Of a stretch of DNA of 6,996 bases, positions 1-6,996 are shown in pieces. The stretch comes from an uncultured Mycoplasmataceae bacterium (GTDB lineage Bacteria; Bacillota_I; Bacilli_A; Mycoplasmatales; Mycoplasmoidaceae). Both the position numbers and the translations under genes were made by a program. A model generated the notes under the pieces. That model searched no databases and had not been told where the DNA came from. It worked only from the letters and a program-made list of their open reading frames with translations. How positions within the stretch are numbered: position 1 is the first letter of the stretch; every line of letters starts with the position of its first letter. The stretch covers positions 1-6,996 of the forward strand of contig CAMWRJ010000024.1 in NCBI GenBank assembly GCA_947176635.1, written 5' to 3'.

Positions 1-10
1 ATATTATATT

Positions 11-20
11 AAAGGTGATT
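11..20 (+). promoter_or_regulatory. Ribosome binding site of dnaN
   Basis: The AAAGGTGATT stretch is close to the perfect complement of the 16S rRNA 3' end (AAAGGAGGTGATC) and lies a few bases before ATG 23. It fixes the dnaN start. No promoter can be assessed, because only 22 nt of leader are in the window. Confidence 0.75.
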
Positions 21-22
21 CA

Positions 23-1153
23 ATGAAAGTAAAAATTAATAAAAATCTGTTTTTGAAATATTTAAAATATTGCAATCAAATTATTGTAGAAAATATTATT
101 AATCCAATAATGAATTGTGTTCTTATAAAATTCTTAAAAAATAAAATTGAATTTATTTGTGTTAGCAATAATTCAAATGCTAAATTTGTTTTAAACAATG
201 AATATGAATTAGATGAAGAATTTCAAATCTTAATAAAAGGTAAAATCTTATTAAATATCATTTCTAAAATTAAAGATAGTGATATTAATATTATTAAAAA
301 TGTAGATAATAATTTAATTATCAAAACAAATAATTTTGAATGTGAATTAAATTCATTAGATTTCGATACATTCCCAAGAATTAATTTTGATTTAAATGAT
401 TACAATGAAATAAAAATTAATTCTGAAGTTTTTAAAAGAATATTAGCTAAAACGATACCATTAGCTAACACTAATGAACCTAATAAATTAATTTCTGGTA
501 TTAATTTTGTTTATGACAAAAAAGATAATAAATTAATTTGTACTTCTACTGATTCATTTAGAGTTTGTAAATATGAATATAGTTCAGATCAAATTTCAAA
601 AGATGAATTTAATTTCACAATTAACGCAAAAACATTAGAAAAAATTTCAAGTATTATTTTTGAAGATTCAGATAATAAAGATGAAATATGTTTTTATAAA
701 ACAAACAGAGATATTTTTATTAACACGAATAATAAAATAATTAATTTGAAATTAATGGATGGAAATTTCCCTAATGTTATTGATGTATTTAAATTACCAT
801 CTAATACTAAATTTAAAGTTAACAAACAAAATCTTACTTCTGCAATCGATAAAGCTGTATCTATTGTAAGTACAGAAAAAACACATAGTATCAAAATGGA
901 AATAAATCCAAACACTATCGAAATTGAAGCAAAATCTTTTGAATTAGGTTATTGTAAAGAAAGTGTTGAATTACAAGAATTTGAAGGCGAAAAAATAATT
1001 ATCAAAATTAATGGATTATTCTTATTACATTTATTTAAAAACTTTGATAATGATGACATTGAAATTTCAATAACATCAAACAGCAAACCGATTATTTTAA
1101 GAGATATCAAAGATCAAGAATTTGAACAATTAATACTTCCTATAAGAATTTAA
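23..1153 (+). CDS. dnaN: DNA polymerase III beta subunit (sliding clamp)
   Basis: This gene encodes the ring-shaped clamp that holds the replicative polymerase on DNA and serves as a docking platform for other replication and repair proteins in the cytoplasm. The protein is 376 aa, the usual length, and is read without any TGA codon or tryptophan. Three clamp folds are expected at about residues 1-125, 126-245 and 246-376. Visible family marks are the TDSFRV stretch at residues 176-181 (consensus TDSYRL or TDGHRL) and the C-terminal LPIRI ending, which matches the clamp signature LPxR. The ATG at 23 is chosen because a ribosome binding site AAAGGTGATT precedes it at 11-20 and the N-terminus aligns with the family. 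Its stop TAA shares one base with the next ATG. dnaA normally precedes dnaN, but only 22 nt of upstream sequence are present. Composition is extremely rich in Asn, Lys and Ile. The family call is secure. Confidence 0.96.
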   Translation: MKVKINKNLFLKYLKYCNQIIVENIINPIMNCVLIKFLKNKIEFICVSNNSNAKFVLNNEYELDEEFQILIKGKILLNIISKIKDSDINIIKNVDNNLIIKTNNFECELNSLDFDTFPRINFDLNDYNEIKINSEVFKRILAKTIPLANTNEPNKLISGINFVYDKKDNKLICTSTDSFRVCKYEYSSDQISKDEFNFTINAKTLEKISSIIFEDSDNKDEICFYKTNRDIFINTNNKIINLKLMDGNFPNVIDVFKLPSNTKFKVNKQNLTSAIDKAVSIVSTEKTHSIKMEINPNTIEIEAKSFELGYCKESVELQEFEGEKIIIKINGLFLLHLFKNFDNDDIEISITSNSKPIILRDIKDQEFEQLILPIRI

Positions 1154-3354
1154 TGAGAAATATGAATAACGAATTAATAATTAAAGAATCAAGAAAAAAA
1201 CTAATTGATAAATTAAAAATAAACAATTTCAGTAAAGAAGATATTAAAAGAATTGAAACTGGAATTGATTTTGCTATTAAGTATCATGATGGACAATTTA
1301 GAAAATCAGGTGAACCTTATGTAGTTCATCCGATAGAAACTGCATCAATTTTAGTTGATTGAGAAATGGATACAACATCAATAATTTCAGGTCTTTTACA
1401 TGATTTAATTGAAGATACAGATGTTACTAAAGAAGATATTAAAAAAGAATTTGGTGAAGAAATAGCTTATATTGTTGATATTCTTTCAAAAGTATCAGAC
1501 ACAATTGCTAAAAAAAGAAAAGAAGAGAAGGTATCAGATAATCAAATTAAAAATGAATCCGACTCAGATGTTGATTACTTTATTAGAATTTTCTTTTCAA
1601 TGGCAAAAGATATTAGAGTTGCTGTTGTAAAATTAGCAGATAGATCTCACAATATTTCAACTATTCAATTTTTACCACCTCAAAAACAAGAAAGAATTGC
1701 TAGAGAAACAATTAACTTATATGCTAACCTTGCTGGTAGAATAGGGATGTATAGAGTTAAAACAAACTTATTAGATTTATCATTTAAAGTTTTAGAAAAT
1801 AAAGAATATGAACATACAAAATCTAAAATTGATAACTTTATTAAAAAACACATAAATTCTTTTAAAAAATCAAAAGAAAAAATTGAAAATTTATTATCAT
1901 CATTCGGTATTGAATTTGAAATTTCTGAAAGAGTAAAAGGAATTTATTCAACAGCTCAAAAAATTAAAAAGAATAACTTTACTTTAGAATCTATTCATGA
2001 TTTATATGCAATCAGAATAGTGACTAATGACGTTTTAGAATGTTATAAAATTTTGGGATTAATTCACACAAACTTTAAAGTTCTTAAAAAAACATTTAAT
2101 GATTTTATTGCGAATCCAAAAAGAAATTTATATCAATCAATCCATACAACACTTATGGTTGGTGGTGCTAATTTCGAAGTACAAATTAGAACTAAAAAAA
2201 TGGATGAAATTTCAAAATTTGGAGCAGCTGCTCATTGAAAATACAAAGAAAATGTAGATAATAAAAACTCAACAGATTTTGTTACTAAATTCTTAAATTA
2301 CACAGAAGCTGTAAGTAATAATGAATTTGAAAGAAAAGTATTAATTAACAATGAAGAAATTTTTGATGTTTATGTAGCTGATGAAGAAAGATTTGACTCA
2401 ATTATTGTTAATCAAAGCGTTAGAGTAATTGATATAGCTTTTAGATTTAATAATGACAAATTTAAATATATTTCAAATGTTTGTGTAAATGGTGTTGAAT
2501 CACCATTTGATAAAGTTATCAACAAAAATGATACAATCTTCATTAATTACACAGATAAAGTTGAAACAATTAGTAAAAAATGAATTTCTTATTCAAATGA
2601 TAATAATACAAAAAAATACATTTTAGAATACATAAGATCTAAAGATAATTTAAATATTCAAAATATTGAAGAGTTTTATAAAAATATTGAAAAAGAACTT
2701 AAAGGCAAATGATTAGGTAAAGATAAAACAAAAGAAATTATTACAAAAGAATACAAATATGACAATGTAGATACATTTTTTAGTGAAATTTCTAAGTCTT
2801 ATTTTCCATTATCATTGTTTTATAAATTATTTTCAATTTACAAAACAGAAAGAACAAAATCCAAAAAGAAACTATCATTATTTTTTTCTAAGAAAATTTT
2901 AACTGATAATTTTTTATCAACAGAAACACCAATTGAATTAAGTGATTTAGAATTTTCTACATGCTGTAATAAATGTTTAGGTACAGAAATAGTTGGATTT
3001 TTAGCTAATGATAAATTAATTGTTCATAATGTTACTTGTGAAAATATTTTAAAATTAAATAGAAAATATAAAATGATTCATTTAACATGAAATGAAAGAG
3101 ATGTTATTAATCAAAGAAAAAGATTTATGTGTTCAATTAAATTTAAATATCAATGGTCTGAAAATGCAGGTAATGAAGTTAGTTATTGAGTTAATAAACT
3201 TGGCATGGCTATACACAGTTTAACAATTTCAAAACCTATTGATGAAATTTGTGAAATTAATGTAACATTATTTACAGATAAAGAAGATAAAATTAATAAT
3301 TGAATCTTAAAATTAAAATCAACTAATAATTTAAAAGAAATCATTAAAATTTAA
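1153..3354 (+). CDS. rel: Bifunctional (p)ppGpp synthetase/hydrolase, RelA/SpoT (Rel) family
   Basis: This enzyme makes and degrades the alarmone (p)ppGpp, using GTP/GDP and ATP, in the stringent response. It is 733 aa with TGA read as Trp at residues 70, 362, 477, 520, 646, 679 and 717; the single TGG codes for residue 668. Domain order is the full long-RSH plan. The HD hydrolase has R50, H59, HD 82-83, ED 86-87, D162 and N166, all the expected catalytic positions. The synthetase has the R260-x-K262 loop, D283 in DLYAIRI, YQSIHTT at 327-333, EVQIRT at 342-347 and AAAHW ending at 362. A TGS domain lies at about 404-470, a zinc-finger-type domain has C604, C605, H625 and C629, and a degenerate C-terminal ACT/RRM spans about 662-733. 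Oddities are TFND at 314-317 where RxKD (bifunctional) or ExDD (RelA) is expected, L326 in place of Gly in NGYQS, and N433 in place of the TGS histidine. The start overlaps the dnaN stop (TAATG), which suggests translational coupling; ATG 1162 is an alternative start. Identity is certain; the strength of synthetase activity is not. Confidence 0.95.
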
Positions 3355-3360
3355 AAAAAT

Positions 3361-3365
3361 AGGAG
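3361..3365 (+). promoter_or_regulatory. Ribosome binding site of hisS
   Basis: AGGAG sits 6 nt before ATG 3372, within the 17-nt rel-hisS gap. It decides the hisS start, which also places the family's N-terminal PRGT motif at residues 5-8. The gap is too short for an independent terminator plus promoter. Confidence 0.8.
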
Positions 3366-3371
3366 TTTATT

Positions 3372-4619
3372 ATGTTTCAAAAACCACGTGGTACATGTGA
3401 TTGATTTGGTGAAAATATAAATGATTATAATTACGTTTGTGATTGTTTAAAATCAGTTGCTAAACTTTATAACTTTAAACAAATTAATACACCAACATTT
3501 GAACAATTAGAATTATTTATAAAAAACATCGGTGAATCAACAGATGTTATTAAAAAAGAAATTTATGATTTTACAGATAAATCAGGTAGAAGATTAGCTT
3601 TAAGACCAGAAGGTACTGCTGGTGTAATTAGAGCTTATGTTGAAAATAAAATGTATGGTAATCAAAATTATGTAGAAAAATTATTTTACATAATGAATGT
3701 TTTTAGATACGATAGACCACAAAGTGGTAGATATAGAGAATTTAATCAATTTGGTATCGAATATTTAAAAACAAGTTCTTATTTAGATACAGTTGAATGT
3801 ATTTCTTTTGCTTATCAAATTTTAAATAAATTAAACATTAAATCTTTTAAACTTAAAATCAATAATTTAGGTTCTTTTGAATCAAGAAAAAAATGAGTAG
3901 AAGTTTTAAAAGAATATTTTAGAAAATATAAATCTGAATTAACACAAGATTCAATTGAAAGAATCGAAATCAATCCATTAAGAATTTTGGATGATAAAGT
4001 TGATTCAAAAAAAGATTTTGTAATTAATGCACCAAAATTAGAAAAATACTTATCCGATAAAGAAAAACAAGAATTTAAATTAATTTTAAAATCTCTAAAA
4101 GATTTAGGAATAAGTTATGAAGTTGATAATTCTTTAGTTAGAGGTTTAGATTATTATACTAAAACTGTTTTTGAGTTTGTCTCTACTTTAGAAGTTTTAG
4201 GTAAATCTACAATTATTGGTGGTGGTAATTATTCGAATTTAATTAAAGAAACAGGTGGACCTGATTATGAAGGGTTAGGTTTCGGTTTAGGAATTGAAAG
4301 AATTATTATCGCTTTAAAACAAGAAAATGAATTAAAAAAAGAAATAAACAAAGACTCTTATTTAGTTGCTGTTGAAAATGAAAAAGATAACTTCCTTGGA
4401 ATGGAAATATGTTTAAAACTAAGACAAAAAGGTTTTGAAACTTTTATTTTAAATGAAGAAAACAAAAAAGCTAAATTAGCAAAATATGCAATTAACAATA
4501 ATATTGCTAACATTATATGAATTAATGATAATACTGAAAAAAATCATAAAATAATTTTAGAAAAAATGCAAGATTCTTCTAAAAAAGAAATTAATATTAA
4601 CGAATTATTAAAGGATTAA
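3372..4619 (+). CDS. hisS: Histidyl-tRNA synthetase (class II)
   Basis: The enzyme attaches histidine to tRNA-His in two ATP-dependent steps and acts as a cytoplasmic dimer. The protein is 415 aa, typical of compact bacterial HisRS, with TGA-Trp at residues 11, 175 and 383. Under the standard code it would appear as several fragments, but it is one intact gene. Motifs in order are PRGT at 5-8, motif 2 FRYDRPQSGRYREF from residue 111 (R112 and R120 region, ATP and histidine binding), the HisA signature LVRGLDYYTKTVFE from 255, with R257 the HisRS-specific catalytic arginine, and motif 3 GFGLGIER at 303-310 with R310 binding ATP. The C-terminal anticodon-binding domain runs from about residue 325 to 415. 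It follows rel by 17 nt and precedes aspS by 2 nt, the classical Firmicutes hisS-aspS pair. No T-box leader is present upstream, so regulation by uncharged tRNA-His is not evident here. The HisA motif excludes the HisZ paralogue. Confidence 0.96.
4610..4615 (+). promoter_or_regulatory. Ribosome binding site of aspS inside the hisS 3' end
   Basis: AAAGGA lies within the last codons of hisS, 6 nt before ATG 4622. Ribosomes finishing hisS are therefore positioned to restart on aspS, which supports co-translation of the pair and this aspS start. Confidence 0.7.
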
Positions 4620-4621
4620 TA

Positions 4622-6361
4622 ATGAAAAGAATATATTGTGGAAAAATTAATAGTAAATTAGATTTAAATAAAAAAATAAAAGTATCAGGTTGAGTTAAAA
4701 ATATTAGAAAATTAGGATTTTTAAATTTTATTGAATTAAGCGATTTAACTGGAATGATTCAAGTTGTTGTACCTGAAACTTTTAAAAAGAAAGAATTAAT
4801 TGAAAAATTAACTAGAGAATCAGTTGTTAGTATTACTGGTAAATTAATTAAAAGAAAAAGTGTAAATAAAAACATTAAAAATGGAGATGTTGAATTAGAA
4901 ATTAAAGAAATTGAAATTCATTCTATTTCTGAAACACCACCATTAATTATTGAAAAAGAAACAGATGCACTAGAAGAAATTAGATTTGAAAATAGATTCT
5001 TGGATTTAAGAAGACCAAATGTTCAAGAAATATTTATTTTTAAATCTAAGTTATATAGTGTAATTCATGAATTTTTAAACAAAGAAAATTTCTTATATGT
5101 TGAAACACCTATTTTAGCAAAACCTACACCTGAAGGAGCAAGAGATTATTTAGTACCTTCAAGAGTTAAAATTGGAAATTTTTATGCATTACCACAATCA
5201 CCACAAATTTATAAACAATTACTAATGGTATCTGGTTTTGATAGATATTATCAAATAGCTAAATGTTTTAGAGATGAAGATTTAAGAAGTGATAGACAAC
5301 CAGAATTTACACAATTAGATATGGAAATGTCATTTGTTAATGAAGAAGATATTTTTGCAATTATTGAAAATATGATCAAATACATCATGAAACAAATGTT
5401 AAATATTAATGTTAAAAAACCATTTATTAGATTAGGTTATGAACAATCTATGTTAATGTATGGTAATGACAAACCAGATACTAGATTTGAAAATATCATT
5501 AAAGATTCATTAGAAATTGTTAAAAAATCAAATAACGAATTTATTAGTACATTATTAAATAATGAAAATATAACTTGTAGAACATTAGCTTTTGAAAATG
5601 AAATTTCAAGAAAAGAATTAGATGAATTAGATAATAAACTAAAAGGTGCAGATTATCGCAATTCATCATATGTAAAAATTAATAATGATGAAATTTCAGG
5701 TTCTTTTGCTAAAAAGATTGAAAAAGAATTAGTTTTAGAAATCGCAAAACAACACAACATTCAAAATGGTATTATTTTCTTTAATTTTGATACTAAACAA
5801 AAAGCAAGTGTACAATTAGGATTTATTAGAAATTATTTAGCTAAAAAATTAAACTTAATTGACAAAACTAAATTTAATTTCTTATGAATTGTAGATTGAC
5901 CATTATTTGAATATGATGAAGAAACTCAAATGTTCTCTCCAGCTCATCATCCATTTACACAACCACAAACAGCATTTCATGATAGTTTTGATAAAGACCA
6001 AGCAAATGCTAAAGCAAGAGCATATGACTTAGTTTTAAATGGAACAGAATTAGGCGGGGGAAGTATTAGAATTATTGATAAACAAATGCAAGAAAGAATG
6101 TTTAAAGCAATTGGTTTATCAAAAGATGAATATGAAAATAAATTTTCTACATTATTAAATGCTTTTAGATATGGTGTACCTCCTCATGCGGGAATAGCAT
6201 TTGGATTAGATAGAATGGTTCAATTATTATTAGATTTAGATAATATTAAAGAATGTATAGCATTCCCTAAAAATGCTAAAGCATATGATCAAACAATTAG
6301 AACACCATCTGAAGTTGATAAAAAATCTTTAGATGAATTAGGAATTATTATTAAAGAATAA
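4622..6361 (+). CDS. aspS: Aspartyl-tRNA synthetase (class II, bacterial type)
   Basis: The enzyme charges tRNA-Asp with aspartate in the cytoplasm. It is 579 aa, close to the ~590 aa bacterial norm, with TGA-Trp at residues 24, 422 and 426. The N-terminal OB-fold anticodon-binding domain (about 1-105) opens with YCGKI and the GWVKNIRKLG stretch. The catalytic core includes TPEGARDY at 169-176, QSPQIYKQ from 192, motif 2 FRDEDLRSDRQPEFTQ at 216-231 (R217, ATP), ELGGGSIRI from 476 and motif 3 GLDR at 528-531. Between motifs 2 and 3, about residues 290-410, lies the insertion (GAD) domain found in bacterial but not archaeal or eukaryotic AspRS, so this is the bacterial form and not AsnRS. It is the last gene of the run and is followed after about 70 nt by an intrinsic terminator. 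Whether it is discriminating or also charges tRNA-Asn cannot be told from motifs alone. Confidence 0.96.
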
Positions 6362-6372
6362 GAAAAATAGTA

Positions 6373-6378
6373 TATAAT
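6373..6378 (+). promoter_or_regulatory. Possible -10 promoter element (TATAAT)
   Basis: A perfect TATAAT lies 11 nt after the aspS stop. If active, transcription would start near 6385 and end at the terminator around 6464, giving an RNA of about 80 nt with two hairpins. No good -35 box is visible, which is common in mycoplasmas, and perfect TATAAT is frequent by chance in such AT-rich DNA. Treat it as a candidate only. Confidence 0.3.
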
Positions 6379-6403
6379 TATATTGTGTAAAAAAAAGTGT
6401 GTG

Positions 6404-6418
6404 TCTGTGTTATACAGA
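6404..6418 (+). other. Small stem-loop before the terminator
   Basis: TCTGT (6404-6408) pairs with ACAGA (6414-6418) around a 5-nt GTTAT loop. It sits between the candidate TATAAT and the terminator. It could be part of a short RNA or of the aspS 3' end; on its own a 5-bp stem is weak evidence. Confidence 0.35.
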
Positions 6419-6431
6419 TTGTTTACAGAAG

Positions 6432-6463
6432 GTTTGTGGTTATTGATACCACAAACTCTTTTT
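6432..6463 (+). terminator. Rho-independent terminator after aspS
   Basis: GTTTGTGGT (6432-6440) pairs perfectly with ACCACAAAC (6448-6456) around a 7-nt loop and is followed directly by TCTTTTT (6457-6463). This 9-bp stem plus U-tract is the standard intrinsic terminator. It very likely ends the dnaN-rel-hisS-aspS transcript. No comparable structure lies between the four genes. Confidence 0.85.
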
Positions 6464-6477
6464 GTTTGTATGTGTAT

Positions 6478-6526
6478 TATTTACCATAAATGTGACACTC
6501 CAAAAGGAGAAAACTATAGGTAAATA
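6478..6526 (+). other. Nested stem-loop, part of a structured spacer region
   Basis: TATTTACC (6478-6485) pairs with GGTAAATA (6519-6526), continuing as ATA (6486-6488) with TAT (6515-6517) across a bulged A. Inside, CTCC (6498-6501) and GGAG (6506-6509) form a hairpin with an AAAA loop. Two nested perfect stems in this arrangement suggest a folded RNA, although no known RNA family is recognised. Confidence 0.45.
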
Positions 6527-6583
6527 GACTAGGACTCCAATCATTAAGACATATATTTTTGTCCCATGATGGCGTCCTAGTCT
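6526..6583. repeat. Long imperfect inverted repeat (10-bp perfect outer arms)
   Basis: AGACTAGGAC (6526-6535) is the exact reverse complement of GTCCTAGTCT (6574-6583). The stem continues inward with CC/GG (6537-6538 with 6571-6572), ATCAT/ATGAT (6540-6544 with 6566-6570) and GAC/GTC (6548-6550 with 6561-6563), leaving a 10-nt loop. About 20 pairs over 58 nt is far beyond chance for this composition. No U-tract follows on the + strand, so it is not a standard terminator in that direction. It could be RNA structure, a protein binding site or a recombination site. Confidence 0.6.
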
Positions 6584-6589
6584 AAAATA

Positions 6590-6602
6590 ACTTATAGTAA
6601 GT
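6590..6602. repeat. Small inverted repeat next to the long hairpin
   Basis: ACTTA (6590-6594) pairs with TAAGT (6598-6602) around a 3-nt TAG loop, 6 nt after the long hairpin. It is short and could be chance, but it extends the run of adjacent stem-loops in this spacer. Confidence 0.3.
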
Positions 6603-6608
6603 GTTTTA

Positions 6609-6659
6609 TAGAAAAATATAATATGAGAAAAAGTTAACTAGGTTTAGAAAAATATAATA
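6609..6659 (+). repeat. 15-bp direct repeat, two copies 36 bp apart
   Basis: TAGAAAAATATAATA occurs at 6609-6623 and again at 6645-6659. Each copy holds a perfect TATAAT (6617-6622 and 6653-6658), so they could be tandem -10 elements for something downstream of the window. No clear -35 box accompanies either copy. Confidence 0.5.
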
Positions 6660-6698
6660 CATCTATTAAATAAAGTAAATAAAAACATTTTTAACAAT

Positions 6699-6725
6699 AC
6701 TAATAATATAAAAATTATTATTAGT
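6699..6725. repeat. AT-rich 10-bp inverted repeat
   Basis: ACTAATAATA (6699-6708) pairs with TATTATTAGT (6716-6725) around a 7-nt loop. It is nearly all A/T, so a match of this length is only mildly unexpected here. No U-tract or gene boundary is attached to it. Confidence 0.4.
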
Positions 6726-6841
6726 CATAATAAACTACATACTAATTAATGATAAGCACTATTTATAAATTAATGCATTTGTTTTATAAATCAAATAATA
6801 TATCGTTTAATAATTGATTAAATACTATTAATTTTTTAGTA

Positions 6842-6855
6842 GCTAGGACTCTAGC
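6842..6855. repeat. Palindrome GCTAG-GACT-CTAGC sharing a nonamer with the upstream hairpin
   Basis: GCTAG (6842-6846) and CTAGC (6851-6855) flank a 4-nt GACT. Positions 6843-6851 (CTAGGACTC) are identical to 6529-6537 in the left arm of the long hairpin. CTAG is rare in this window, so the shared motif is notable. Function is unknown. Confidence 0.4.
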
Positions 6856-6950
6856 GGCATCTAATTATAAATATAAATTACATAAAGAAAAACAAAACAT
6901 AAAAATAAAACAACATCAAAAAATACAAAAAAATCAATACAATTTAGCAC

Positions 6951-6959
6951 TTTTCCACA
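6951..6959 (+). promoter_or_regulatory. DnaA-box-like nonamer
   Basis: TTTTCCACA differs by one base from the DnaA consensus TTATCCACA. A single relaxed match is expected about once in a window of this size and composition, so it is weak evidence for an origin, despite dnaN in the window and the AT-rich tract beside it. Confidence 0.2.
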
Positions 6960-6960
6960 A

Positions 6961-6996
<36 letters not shown>

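Noticed and set aside
694..915. Open frame of 73 codons on the minus strand
   Set aside because: It lies wholly inside dnaN in antisense, has no ribosome binding site, and its hydrophobic content is what Asn/Lys-rich coding gives on the other strand.
1153..3354. Rel as a pseudogene broken into several pieces
   Set aside because: All breaks are TGA in a single frame at places where Trp fits (AAAHW); there is no TAA, TAG or frameshift before 3352.
3340..3371. T-box or other riboswitch before hisS
   Set aside because: Only 17 nt separate rel and hisS, with no specifier hairpin, T-box sequence or terminator.
3372..6361. hisS and aspS as truncated or split genes
   Set aside because: Each is one continuous frame once TGA is Trp, with every class II motif in the right order and normal total length.
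6502..6509. AAAAGGAG as a ribosome binding site of a small gene
   Set aside because: No start codon lies within a suitable distance downstream, and the GGAG is the right arm of a hairpin.
6400..6605. Known structured RNA (SRP RNA, tmRNA, RNase P RNA, tRNA)
   Set aside because: The SRP GGAAGGA-type core, the RNase P GAGGAAAGTCC segment, tmRNA ends and a tRNA GTTCRANTC arm are all absent.

Overview
The window comes from a very AT-rich bacterium that reads UGA as tryptophan (genetic code 4), so almost certainly a mollicute of the Mycoplasma/Spiroplasma group. The direct evidence is that three of the four genes are broken by in-frame TGA codons under the standard code. They become full-length, well-conserved proteins when TGA is Trp, for example the synthetase AAAHW motif of Rel and the WIVDWPLFEY stretch of AspRS. 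I count 13 TGA-Trp codons against a single TGG. No genus can be named safely from this sequence.

Layout: four genes lie head to tail on the + strand and fill positions 23-6361 almost without gaps. dnaN (sliding clamp) is followed by a long bifunctional RelA/SpoT-type (p)ppGpp enzyme whose ATG overlaps the dnaN stop by one base. hisS (histidyl-tRNA synthetase) follows after 17 nt and aspS (aspartyl-tRNA synthetase) after 2 nt. No terminator or clear internal promoter is visible between them, so they probably form one transcript, perhaps starting further upstream (dnaA is the usual left neighbour of dnaN but is outside the window). A strong intrinsic terminator at 6432-6463 closes the unit.

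Functionally the operon-like unit combines replication processivity, the stringent-response alarmone enzyme that senses uncharged tRNA, and two enzymes that charge tRNA. The rel-hisS-aspS order is an old Firmicutes arrangement; its attachment directly behind dnaN is less familiar. The Rel protein keeps all recognisable hydrolase residues. It departs from consensus in the synthetase metal motif (RxKD is TFND) and in the TGS histidine that contacts tRNA.

The last ~630 nt (6362-6996) hold no gene. They contain a chain of stem-loops (6404-6602), including a 10-bp perfect stem in a long hairpin, then a very AT-rich tract with short repeats, one DnaA-box-like nonamer, and a terminal run of 33 G that looks like a sequencing or assembly artefact at a contig end. 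I saw no CRISPR array, tRNA, rRNA, transposase or unknown multi-gene system. The least explained part is the structured spacer.
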